Shown here one piece after another: positions 31,757 to 39,038 of a DNA stretch of 58,713 nt. Numbering within the stretch: the first letter of the stretch is position 1; each line of letters opens with the position of its first letter. Both the position numbers and the translations under genes were made by a program. The stretch is from NCBI GenBank assembly GCA_020742395.1, contig DYWZ01000096.1, positions 1 to 58,713 on the forward strand, written 5' to 3'. The stretch is from Enterococcus columbae. GTDB lineage: Bacteria; Bacillota; Bacilli; Lactobacillales; Enterococcaceae. Below the pieces are notes generated by a model. The model was given only the letters and a program-made list of their open reading frames with translations. It had not been told where the DNA came from and ran no database searches.

Positions 31757-33463
31757 TTATTTTGATAATTTTTCAATAATATCAGCACTAGGAGTGACAA
31801 ATAAGGTTTTTTGATTGGTGTAGATAACAAAACCTGGCTTAGCACCATTTGGTTTTTTTATATATTTTACTTGTACATAATCTACTGGAACTTGTGCAGA
31901 ATAACGATATTTAGAAAAATAGGCCGCTAATTCAGCCGCTTCTAATAATTCTTCATCGCTTGGAGTTGCTGTTTTCAAAATAACATGAGAACCAGGTATA
32001 TCTTTAGTATGGAACCAATAATCAGTCTTTTTAGCCGTCTTAAGGGTCAACTGATCATTTTGTAAATTATTTTTCCCAACTAAGATTTCTGTTCCACGAC
32101 TGGTAACATATTTTTCAGGCTTAGAAGGTTGATTTAATTTGCGTTGTTGTTTATTTTGACGATTTTTTAAATAACCTTGTGCCACTAGTTCTTCACGAAT
32201 CACTTCCATGTCCATAGCTGAGGCAATTTCTAACTGTGCTAAAACTGAGTCTAAATAAGCAATTTCAGCTTGCGCTTCAGCAATTTGCTCATGAATTAAT
32301 TTTACGGCGTTTTTTAACTTTTGGTAACGTTGAAAATATTTTTGAGCATTTTGACTAGGAGATAATGCTGGATTTAACACGATAGTTAACGGCTGATTTT
32401 CATTATAATAGTTGTCTAAAATCACTTTTTCTTCGCCTTTTGGCACCATTGAAAGATAGGTTGTCAGCAATTCACCTTTTTGTCTGAAAAGCTCAGCATT
32501 TTCCGATTCTTGTAAAGTACGTTGACGTTTTTCTAATTTTAAGACATTACGTTTGCGTTCATTTTCAACTTTTTTTATCAATTCATTGCCTTGTTGCTTG
32601 GCACGATCACGTTCAGCTTTATCTAGATAATATGCTTCAAGTAAATCATTTAAATGATTGAAGGTTTGTTTTTTGGTAGCCTGATGTACGTAATGATGAT
32701 AAATGATTGGCATGAAATACTCTTTACCAGCACTTTCAATCAAAGTAGGTTGTAAATGGGTTTTTAACTCATTAAAAAATTGATGCCAGGTTCTTAATTT
32801 CTCATTAGCGTTTTGATTTAAACGCTCAGCTAATTCAGTTGCCGTATCTTGACCTAACCCTTGGAAATGTTGCTGTAAGTATTTCGCATTAAGTTCCTTA
32901 GCTTCTGAAAGGATAGCAAATAATGCTTCATCTGTAATCGTAAAAGGTGAAGGACGATTCTGTTTTGGCGGTTCAATATATTCTACACCAGGTAGTAAGG
33001 TGCGATAAGTATTTTGGCTACTACCAACATGCTTAATGACGTCCAAAATTTTATTGGTTGCCTGATTAACCAAAACAATAGTACTATGCCGACCCATCAT
33101 TTCTAAGATTAAGATAATATCTTGCAAATCACCCAATTCATCTCTTTTAGTAAAATGTAAATGAATAATGCGATCGTTTTCCACTTGATTCATCGCTTCT
33201 AAAATAGCACCATCCAAATATTTTCTAAGCATCATAACAAAATTACGAGGGGTAGCTGGATTAGCATAAGCCACCTTTGTCAACTGAATGCGTGCATAAC
33301 TAGGATGAGCGGACAATAATAATTTATGATTTTTTCCTTGAGAACGAATCGTAAGGACAATTTCATTTTCATATGGTTGGTGAATTTTACTAATTCTACC
33401 ACCAATTAACTGTTGATTTAGTTCTTGAATAATTAAATGTGTAAAAACTCCATCAAATGACAT
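31757..33463 (-). CDS. rqcH: Rqc2 homologue RqcH (NFACT family; formerly fibronectin-binding protein)
   Basis: 568 residues. The NFACT-N domain begins MSFDGVFTHLIIQELNQQL, and the Asp97-Arg98 pair (ENDRII) that is functionally important in characterised RqcH is at exactly that position. A helix-hairpin-helix and coiled-coil stretch (~270-410) is followed by the NFACT-R domain (YWFHTKDIPGSHVIL). RqcH binds stalled 50S subunits with peptidyl-tRNA and adds alanine tails for degradation. GAAAGGAAAAG-like sequence precedes the start. The divergent spacing to the next leader is ~185 bases. Confidence 0.93.
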   Translation of the reverse strand: MSFDGVFTHLIIQELNQQLIGGRISKIHQPYENEIVLTIRSQGKNHKLLLSAHPSYARIQLTKVAYANPATPRNFVMMLRKYLDGAILEAMNQVENDRIIHLHFTKRDELGDLQDIILILEMMGRHSTIVLVNQATNKILDVIKHVGSSQNTYRTLLPGVEYIEPPKQNRPSPFTITDEALFAILSEAKELNAKYLQQHFQGLGQDTATELAERLNQNANEKLRTWHQFFNELKTHLQPTLIESAGKEYFMPIIYHHYVHQATKKQTFNHLNDLLEAYYLDKAERDRAKQQGNELIKKVENERKRNVLKLEKRQRTLQESENAELFRQKGELLTTYLSMVPKGEEKVILDNYYNENQPLTIVLNPALSPSQNAQKYFQRYQKLKNAVKLIHEQIAEAQAEIAYLDSVLAQLEIASAMDMEVIREELVAQGYLKNRQNKQQRKLNQPSKPEKYVTSRGTEILVGKNNLQNDQLTLKTAKKTDYWFHTKDIPGSHVILKTATPSDEELLEAAELAAYFSKYRYSAQVPVDYVQVKYIKKPNGAKPGFVIYTNQKTLFVTPSADIIEKLSK

Positions 33464-33648
33464 TTTCTTTCCTCTTTTCCTTTTGACTCCTAATCATTAT
33501 AACGAAAAAAAGACAATTGAACCAACAATTTATTTATCTATCTTGGTATAAATAGTTAAAATAGCCACTAAAGCAATCATTCTTTCTTTTTAATTAATAA
33601 ATAAAAATATTATGTAAACTAAAATATTAAATTTTTTTCATTTTTTTA

Positions 33649-33677
33649 TTGACGAATTCTAAATATTCTTGTAAGAT
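33649..33677 (+). promoter_or_regulatory. Promoter of the Trp-leader / ABC importer operon
   Basis: TTGACG (33649-33654), 17-base spacer, TAAGAT (33672-33677). It lies 32 bases upstream of the leader ORF start codon. Confidence 0.7.
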
Positions 33678-33708
33678 AATTGACAACAAGATAAAGGAGG
33701 ACCACAAA

Positions 33709-33768
33709 ATGAATCATCAAGCATTGTTAAACGTAAATGTGAATACATGGCGTAACTGGCGTAGATGA
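33709..33768 (+). CDS. Tryptophan-rich leader peptide (attenuator sensor)
   Basis: A 19-codon ORF, MNHQALLNVNVNTWRNWRR, with an excellent AAAGGAGG site nine bases before ATG. Trp codons occupy positions 14 and 17, giving two of the last six residues for the rarest amino acid. No other coding potential is apparent, and the stop codon abuts a 13-position hairpin. By analogy with trpL-type leaders, ribosome progress through these codons would report Trp-tRNA supply and steer folding of the downstream RNA. I infer this role; it is not shown by homology. Confidence 0.8.
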   Translation: MNHQALLNVNVNTWRNWRR

Positions 33769-33848
33769 GTTGTATTGATGGTTTTCCATAGATACAACTT
33801 TTTGGAGAACAACCAAAAGCTGTATCTATGCTGACAAATAAATTTTCT
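33769..33848 (+). promoter_or_regulatory. Alternative RNA stems of the Trp attenuator
   Basis: Strand 0 (33769-33781) begins on the base after the leader stop and pairs with strand 1 (33786-33798) in 13 positions with one mismatch. Strand 1 can instead pair over 10 bp with strand 2 (33821-33830). Strand 2 can also pair over 8 bp (33824-33831 with 33851-33858) with the 5' arm and loop of the first terminator. So 0:1 plus 2:3 is an antitermination state, and 1:2 plus terminator is the off state. A ribosome waiting at Trp codons leaves strand 0 free; one at the stop codon covers it. Confidence 0.7.
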
Positions 33849-33882
33849 CCGCATAGATCAAAACTATGCGGTTTTTGTTTTT
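33849..33882 (+). terminator. First attenuator terminator of the Trp leader
   Basis: CCGCATAG (33849-33856) pairs with CTATGCGG (33864-33871), then TTTTTGTTTTT. Its 5' arm is the strand competed for by the upstream antiterminator. Confidence 0.8.
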
Positions 33883-33913
33883 AGCAATTTCCGGGTAGGG
33901 AATTGCTTTTTTT
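33883..33913 (+). terminator. Second, tandem terminator of the Trp leader
   Basis: AGCAATTTCC (33883-33892) pairs with GGGAATTGCT (33898-33907) and is followed by six Ts. I see no clear competing strand upstream for this one, so how it is bypassed is unexplained. Confidence 0.7.
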
Positions 33914-33970
33914 GTTCTCATCAATCTTTTCCATTTATAATTAATAGGTAAAATTGAAGGAGTGTTAAAA

Positions 33971-34993
33971 ATGAAAAACAAAGGATTAATAGCAAGTGTT
34001 GCAGTTGTATTTTTGATTATTTTTGGTGTTTTTGTATTTCAAATGGGGAAAATGAATCAACCCTTAACTAATCAACAGGACAAAAAAGAAACGATTCAAA
34101 CTGTGGGGATTTTACAATTCGTTAGTCATCCGGCTTTAGATACTATCACTAAAGGGGTAAAAGATGCTTTAAAAGATGCAGGCTATCAAGAAGGAAAAAA
34201 TATTAAAATCATCTTCCAAAATGGACAAGCAGATCAAAGTAAATTGGCTACAATGAGTCAACAATTAGTTGATAAAAAGGCCAATGTATTGGTTGGTGTC
34301 GCTACACCAGCTGCCTTAGCATTAGCTAATACCACAAGTGATATTCCGATTGTTTTAGGTGCTGTTACTGATCCTGTTGGTGCTAAATTAGTGAAAGATC
34401 TAGATCATCCAGGCAGAAATATCACCGGAGTATCTGATCAACCACCTGTTGCTTCACAGATTAAATTAGGCAAAGAGTTATTACCAAATGCTAAAACAGT
34501 AGGCATGCTTTATTCCTCAACTGAGGCAAATTCTAAATATCAAGTAGAAGAAGCGACTAAAGCCGCTGAAAACTCAGGGTTAAATGTAAAAAATTATCCG
34601 GTTGCTTCAACTAATGAAATTGCTCAAACCGTTCAAGTAATGACTCAAAATGTTGATTTTATCTATATTCCATTGGATAATACAATTGCCAATGCCATGC
34701 AGGCAGTAGTTGGTGAAGCCAATAAAACAAAAACACCAATTATTACTTCTGTAGATACAATGATAGAACAAGGTGGCTTAGCAACTGTGGGAATCGATCA
34801 ATATACTTTAGGCAAGAAAACAGGTGAAATGGTTGTACAACTACTAAAAGGGGCAGATCCAGCAGTAACCCCAGTTTATACCTTTAAAGAAGGTGTCACG
34901 GTTTTAAATGAGAAACAAGCTGCCTTTTTAGGAATTCAAATTCCAGATGAATTAAAGAAAAATGCTCAGATAATAGGAAATGCAACTAATTAG
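33971..34993 (+). CDS. ABC importer substrate-binding protein, TrpX-like (ABC_sub_bind family)
   Basis: About 340 residues from ATG 33971 with AAGGAG nine bases before it. A single N-terminal membrane anchor (about 6-26) lacks a lipobox Cys, so the protein is anchored rather than lipidated. The mature part is a periplasmic-binding fold (TVGILQFVSHPALDTITKGV near 45-64) of the PF04392 type. Streptococcal relatives were described as tryptophan importers (trpXYZ). The Trp-codon leader upstream independently supports tryptophan, or a precursor, as cargo. Permease and ATPase follow. Confidence 0.85.
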   Translation: MKNKGLIASVAVVFLIIFGVFVFQMGKMNQPLTNQQDKKETIQTVGILQFVSHPALDTITKGVKDALKDAGYQEGKNIKIIFQNGQADQSKLATMSQQLVDKKANVLVGVATPAALALANTTSDIPIVLGAVTDPVGAKLVKDLDHPGRNITGVSDQPPVASQIKLGKELLPNAKTVGMLYSSTEANSKYQVEEATKAAENSGLNVKNYPVASTNEIAQTVQVMTQNVDFIYIPLDNTIANAMQAVVGEANKTKTPIITSVDTMIEQGGLATVGIDQYTLGKKTGEMVVQLLKGADPAVTPVYTFKEGVTVLNEKQAAFLGIQIPDELKKNAQIIGNATN

Positions 34994-35012
34994 ATTCAAG
35001 ATATAAACAACT

Positions 35013-35042
35013 CCCTACAGAAAGCTTCATCTTTCTGTAGGG
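35013..35042 (+). promoter_or_regulatory. Intercistronic hairpin between binding protein and permease
   Basis: CCCTACAGAAAG pairs perfectly with CTTTCTGTAGGG over 12 bp with a 6-base loop and no T run. It lies 20 bases after one stop and 20 before the next start. Such hairpins commonly stabilise the upstream message so that binding protein exceeds permease. Confidence 0.6.
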
Positions 35043-35061
35043 GAATAGATGGAGGCAAAAA

Positions 35062-35943
35062 ATGATTATTTCAGCAATCGGTCAAGGCTTTTTATGGAGT
35101 ATTTTAGGTTTAGGAATTTTTATGACTTATCGTATATTAAATTTTCCAGATATGACAACCGAAGGATCTTTTCCTTTAGGAGGGGCAGTGTGTGTAACTG
35201 CAATTACTCATGGGCTTTCACCTGTTTTGGCGACAATTTTAGGAATTATTGCCGGCATGTTGGCAGGGCTTGTTACGGGATTGCTTTACACTAAAGGAAA
35301 GATTCCGGTTATTTTAGCCGGAATTTTAGTGATGTCTGGTTTAAATTCTGTTATGCTTTTTGTAATGCAATCACCTAATTTATCTTTATTACATCAACCT
35401 AAAATTTTTGACTTTTTACAACCATTTCATCTTCCCAATTATTATGATATGGTTTTTGTCGGTTTGTTTATTGTTATCTTGATCGTAGGATTACTTTATT
35501 TCTTCTTTGACACTCAATTAGGTCAGGCTTATATTGCAACAGGGGATAATGAAACAATGGCAAAATCACTTGGCATACATACAGACCGCATGAAAATTCT
35601 TGGTTTGGTTTTATCTAATGGTGTCATTGCATTATCCGGTGCATTAATTGCGCAAAACGATGGTTATGCGGATGTTAGTAAAGGTGTAGGGGTGATTGTG
35701 ATCGGGCTTGCTTCTATAATCATCGGCGAAGTACTTTACGGCAATTTAACCCTATTTGAACGTTTAATTGCTATTGTTATCGGGAGTATTATTTATCAAT
35801 TATTGATTTTATTTGTTATCCGCGTTGGTTTTGATACAACTTATATCAAAATTTTCTCATCGATTATTTTGGCAATTTGTTTATTAATTCCACAATTAAA
35901 AACAGCCTTGAATTTGAAAACTGGTTTTGAGGAGAAAAGATAA
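35062..35943 (+). CDS. ABC importer permease, TrpY-like
   Basis: 293 residues; GGAGG precedes ATG. About eight to nine hydrophobic segments are seen, starting IISAIGQGFLWSILGLGIFM, with the cytoplasmic loop TGDNETMAKSLGIHTDRMK near 160-178 that would contact the ATPase. It resembles the branched-chain-amino-acid type (LivH-like) permease superfamily. It overlaps the ATPase gene by one base. The predicted cargo is tryptophan, from the operon leader and family context. Confidence 0.87.
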   Translation: MIISAIGQGFLWSILGLGIFMTYRILNFPDMTTEGSFPLGGAVCVTAITHGLSPVLATILGIIAGMLAGLVTGLLYTKGKIPVILAGILVMSGLNSVMLFVMQSPNLSLLHQPKIFDFLQPFHLPNYYDMVFVGLFIVILIVGLLYFFFDTQLGQAYIATGDNETMAKSLGIHTDRMKILGLVLSNGVIALSGALIAQNDGYADVSKGVGVIVIGLASIIIGEVLYGNLTLFERLIAIVIGSIIYQLLILFVIRVGFDTTYIKIFSSIILAICLLIPQLKTALNLKTGFEEKR

Positions 35944-36710
35944 TGAGTTTATTACAATTAGAAAAAGTAACCAAAATCGTCAATAATGGAACCAATGAAG
36001 AAAAAATTTTACTTGATCATGTCGATTTTACTGTCAATAAGGGAGATTTTATTACGGTCTTAGGTGGTAACGGTGCAGGTAAAAGTACCTTATTTAATTC
36101 AATTGCCGGTACCTTACCAATTAGTCATGGAAAAATTTATTTAAATGATCAGTTAATTAGCCAACAAACTGAAGAATTACGTGCAAAATCCATCGCTCGC
36201 GTGTTCCAAGATCCTAAAATGGGGACAGCTCCGCGAATGACGGTTGCTGAGAATTTACTATTAGCTAAATTTCGTGGTGAAAAGCGGAGATTAGCTTTAA
36301 GACAACTATCAAAATATAAATCGACGTTTTATCAATTATGCCAACAAATCGGTAATGGCTTAGAACAGCATTTAGATACTGAAACAGGGAATTTATCCGG
36401 TGGTCAAAGACAAGCTTTATCCTTATTAATGGCGACGATAAAAACCCCTGAATTATTATTACTTGATGAGCATACTGCTGCCCTTGATCCGAAAACAGCC
36501 AAACAATTAATGCAATTAACCGCTAAAATTGTAGGCGAACAGCAATTGACTTGCTTAATGATTACCCATCGAATGGAAGACGCTTTAATTTATGGCAATC
36601 GCTTGATTGTGTTACAAAAGGGAAAAATTGTCAAAGATTTAAATGCAGAAGAAAAGCAAGCTTTGACATTAGCTGATTTATTACAATTTTTTGAAGATCC
36701 AGAACAATAA
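35943..36710 (+). CDS. ABC importer ATPase, TrpZ-like
   Basis: 255 residues. Walker A GGNGAGKSTL is at about 42-51, the Q-loop is in ARVFQDPKMG, the signature is NLSGGQRQALSL, Walker B is ELLLLDEHTAAL and the H-loop is ITHRMED. It powers the adjacent permease. The stop is followed within 50 bases by the promoter of the aromatic biosynthesis operon. Confidence 0.93.
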   Translation: MSLLQLEKVTKIVNNGTNEEKILLDHVDFTVNKGDFITVLGGNGAGKSTLFNSIAGTLPISHGKIYLNDQLISQQTEELRAKSIARVFQDPKMGTAPRMTVAENLLLAKFRGEKRRLALRQLSKYKSTFYQLCQQIGNGLEQHLDTETGNLSGGQRQALSLLMATIKTPELLLLDEHTAALDPKTAKQLMQLTAKIVGEQQLTCLMITHRMEDALIYGNRLIVLQKGKIVKDLNAEEKQALTLADLLQFFEDPEQ

Positions 36711-36758
36711 TCTATCCATCTATTTTTAAGAATTTTTAGTTTTTTTTAATAAAAACGG

Positions 36759-36787
36759 TTGACATTCAAAATAAAACAACCTATACT
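36759..36787 (+). promoter_or_regulatory. Promoter of the aromatic amino acid operon
   Basis: TTGACA (36759-36764), 17-base spacer, TATACT (36782-36787): a near-consensus sigma-A promoter, 38 bases before the leader ORF start codon. Confidence 0.85.
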
Positions 36788-36825
36788 AATAACAATCTTA
36801 CAACAATCAATTTGGAGTGTTTCAA

Positions 36826-36882
36826 ATGAATCTTAATCATCTTCAACAACTGAATACTTTTTACTTTAGCTATTTTAGATAG
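36826..36882 (+). CDS. Phe/Tyr-rich leader peptide (attenuator sensor)
   Basis: An 18-codon ORF, MNLNHLQQLNTFYFSYFR, preceded by TTGGAG. Phe or Tyr fills positions 12, 13, 14, 16 and 17, five of the last seven codons. The downstream operon makes exactly these amino acids (tyrA, pheA and the shikimate pathway). The stop codon abuts a 13-bp hairpin, as in the Trp leader 2.9 kb upstream. Sensing of charged tRNA-Phe and tRNA-Tyr by a translating ribosome is the natural inference. The tRNA-sensing role is not demonstrated by sequence alone. Confidence 0.82.
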   Translation: MNLNHLQQLNTFYFSYFR

Positions 36883-37011
36883 GTTTGTATTCATACTCAT
36901 TATGGATACAAACAGCAGCGTTTGTATCTATGATGGCTAAAGCGATTATTGTTGTAAAACAAGCCACATAGATAAACAATCTAAGGTGGCTATATCATAT
37001 CTGTTTTTTTA
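36883..37011 (+). promoter_or_regulatory. Alternative RNA stems of the Phe/Tyr attenuator
   Basis: Strand 0 (36883-36895) starts right after the leader stop and pairs with strand 1 (36901-36913) over 13 bp. Strand 1 can pair with strand 2 (36920-36928) over 9 bp. Strand 2 (36920-36938) can pair with strand 3 (36962-36977) in about 17 positions with two bulged bases. Bases 36971-36982 are also perfectly complementary, over 12 bp, to 37022-37033 in the terminator, and AGCCAC (36962-36967) can pair with GTGGCT (36986-36991). These pairings exclude one another, so this is a switch. Confidence 0.7.
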
Positions 37012-37055
37012 CGTTCACTTAAGATTGTTTATCGATACTTAAGTGAGCGTTTTTT
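37012..37055 (+). terminator. Attenuator terminator of the aromatic operon
   Basis: CGTTCACTTAAG (37012-37023) pairs with CTTAAGTGAGCG (37038-37049) over 12 bp, followed by six Ts, 22 bases before the aroE start. Its 5' arm and loop are the target of the 12-bp long-range pairing from 36971-36982. Confidence 0.88.
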
Positions 37056-37077
37056 GTTTAAAAAGGAGGAGAGGAAA

Positions 37078-37953
37078 GTGAGACAATATACCGATATTTC
37101 AGGAAAAACTAGATTAGTAGCATTCTTTGCCCAACCAGCTAAACATTCATTATCACCTAAAATGCATAATTTATCTTTTTCATTACTAGATATCGATGCC
37201 GTTTATCTAGCTTTTGAAGTTGCTCCTGAGCATTTAAAAGAGCAAATTCAAATGATTCGCGTAATGGACATGTTGGGAGCAAATATTTCAATGCCCCATA
37301 AACAAAAATGTATTCCTTATTTAGATGAACTTTCAAAAGCAGCTGAATTAGTCGGGGCAGTCAACACTATTGTCAATGAAAATGGTCGTTTAATTGGGCA
37401 TAACACAGATGGATTAGGGTTTATGCAAAGCATTAAAGAAATGGGCTTAGATTTGACTAATCAAACAATGACCATGTTGGGAGCTGGTGGAGCTGCCACA
37501 GCGATGATTGCGCAAGCTGCTATTGATGGTGTAAAAAAAATTCATGTTTTTAATCGACAAAGCCGGCACTATCCTAACTATCAAGAAAAATTACAAAGAA
37601 TTGCTGAAAAAACTAATTGTCAAATCGAATTGTTTCCTTTAGAAAATCAGCAAATATTAAAAGAAAAATTAGCTGAAAGTGTATTGTTAGTCAATGCATC
37701 AAGTGTGGGGATGTATCCAAAAAACCAAGAAAGTCCTATTAAAGATGCGTCCTTACTTAGAGAAGATTTAGCTGTTTATGATGCCATTTATAATCCACGC
37801 GAAACCTTACTTTTAAAACAAGCAAAGGAAAAGAAGGCCAAAGTAGATAATGGTTTAAGTATGTTGTTGTATCAAGGAGCAGCCGCATTTGAACTATGGA
37901 CTGGTCACCAAATGCCAATTAAAGAAGTAAAAAATATACTAAAAAATAGTTAA
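37078..37953 (+). CDS. aroE: Shikimate dehydrogenase
   Basis: About 291 residues from GTG 37078, eight bases after AAGGAGG; a TTG at 37054 lies in the terminator tail and has no site. The substrate-binding SLSPKMHN (Ser, Ser), the catalytic Lys in NISMPHKQ, Asp in GHNTDGLGF and the nucleotide loop GAGGAATAM are present. It reduces 3-dehydroshikimate with NADPH. First gene of the aromatic operon. Confidence 0.95.
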   Translation: MRQYTDISGKTRLVAFFAQPAKHSLSPKMHNLSFSLLDIDAVYLAFEVAPEHLKEQIQMIRVMDMLGANISMPHKQKCIPYLDELSKAAELVGAVNTIVNENGRLIGHNTDGLGFMQSIKEMGLDLTNQTMTMLGAGGAATAMIAQAAIDGVKKIHVFNRQSRHYPNYQEKLQRIAEKTNCQIELFPLENQQILKEKLAESVLLVNASSVGMYPKNQESPIKDASLLREDLAVYDAIYNPRETLLLKQAKEKKAKVDNGLSMLLYQGAAAFELWTGHQMPIKEVKNILKNS

Positions 37954-37986
37954 CAATAAAAAATAGAATCGAGAGGATGAATAGAT

Positions 37987-39015
37987 ATGATTATTATCAT
38001 GAAACCAGGAGCAAGTAAAGAACAATTAAATAAAGTAATGCAAAGAATTGAAGCAGAAGGCTTGAATTACCAAATTAATCAAGGAAGTGAACAAGTTGTT
38101 TTTGGCTTAATTGGCGATACTCGTTCAATTCAAGATGTTGCGTTTCAAAGCTACGATGGGGTAGAAAAAACCTTAAGAATTTCCAATACTTATAAATTGA
38201 CTTCTAGAGAATTTCATCCTCAAGATACAATCGTTGATGTAGACGGTGTAAAAATCGGTGATGGTAGTTTTGTAACTATGGCAGGACCATGTTCAATTGA
38301 AGGCTTAGAGCAAATTATGGAAACTGCGCGCATGGCTAAAGCCGGTGGCGCAAAAATTTTAAGAGGTGGGGCATTCAAGCCGAGAACCTCTCCGTATGCT
38401 TTCCAAGGATTAGCTGAAGAAGGGTTAAAATACATTCGCCAAGCAGCAGATGCTTATGATATGAAAGTTATCACCGAGGTAATGGATGAAGGACACATTG
38501 ACATGGTTGCTGAATATAGCGATATTATCCAAATTGGTGCTAGAAATATGCAAAACTTCAAATTACTAAGTGCAGTAGGTAAAACAGGCAAACCGATTGG
38601 GCTAAAGCGTGGAATTTCTGGTACAATAGATGAGTGGTTAAATGCAGCAGAATACATTGCTGTAGAAGAAAAGAGTCCGGTTATTTTTATTGAACGAGGG
38701 ATTCGTACTTTTGAAACAGCTACAAGAAACACTTTTGATTTAAGTGCTGTACCACTAATCAAAAAATTAAGTCACTTTCCGATTATTGTCGATCCAAGTC
38801 ATGGAACAGGAGTGTGGGATTTAGTGCCACCAATGGCTAGAGCTGGTGTTGCTGCTGGAGCGGATGGTATGATTGTTGAAATTCATCCTGATCCTGCAAA
38901 TGCCTGGTCAGATGGTCCACAATCATTAAATGAAAAAACATACCTTAAAATGATGAAAGAAATTGACTTATTAGTTGAAACGATGAAAAAAATTAAAGCC
39001 ATCGAAAACGAATAG
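37987..39015 (+). CDS. aroF: 3-deoxy-7-phosphoheptulonate (DAHP) synthase, type I-beta with FL regulatory domain
   Basis: 342 residues; GAGAGG lies before the ATG. An N-terminal ferredoxin-like domain (~1-70, [20 protein letters not shown]) precedes the TIM-barrel with AGPCSIEG near 98-105, [12 protein letters not shown], and DPSHGTG. In characterised enzymes of this layout the N-domain mediates Tyr/Phe feedback inhibition. It commits PEP and erythrose-4-phosphate to the shikimate pathway. Confidence 0.94.
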   Translation: MIIIMKPGASKEQLNKVMQRIEAEGLNYQINQGSEQVVFGLIGDTRSIQDVAFQSYDGVEKTLRISNTYKLTSREFHPQDTIVDVDGVKIGDGSFVTMAGPCSIEGLEQIMETARMAKAGGAKILRGGAFKPRTSPYAFQGLAEEGLKYIRQAADAYDMKVITEVMDEGHIDMVAEYSDIIQIGARNMQNFKLLSAVGKTGKPIGLKRGISGTIDEWLNAAEYIAVEEKSPVIFIERGIRTFETATRNTFDLSAVPLIKKLSHFPIIVDPSHGTGVWDLVPPMARAGVAAGADGMIVEIHPDPANAWSDGPQSLNEKTYLKMMKEIDLLVETMKKIKAIENE

Positions 39016-39038
39016 CAAATCCTTGTGGAGGTGTAATT

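Noticed and set aside
35049..35294. 81-codon frame overlapping the permease start
   Set aside because: Out of frame with the permease. Its ATG is inside the permease ribosome-binding region, and the Arg/Tyr-rich product has no family resemblance.
36981..37003. GGTGGCT stretch in the aromatic leader as a T-box
   Set aside because: A T-box needs the conserved GGTGGNACCGCG element with a specifier loop. Only GGTGG is present, without ACCGCG, and a leader ORF rich in Phe/Tyr explains the region better.
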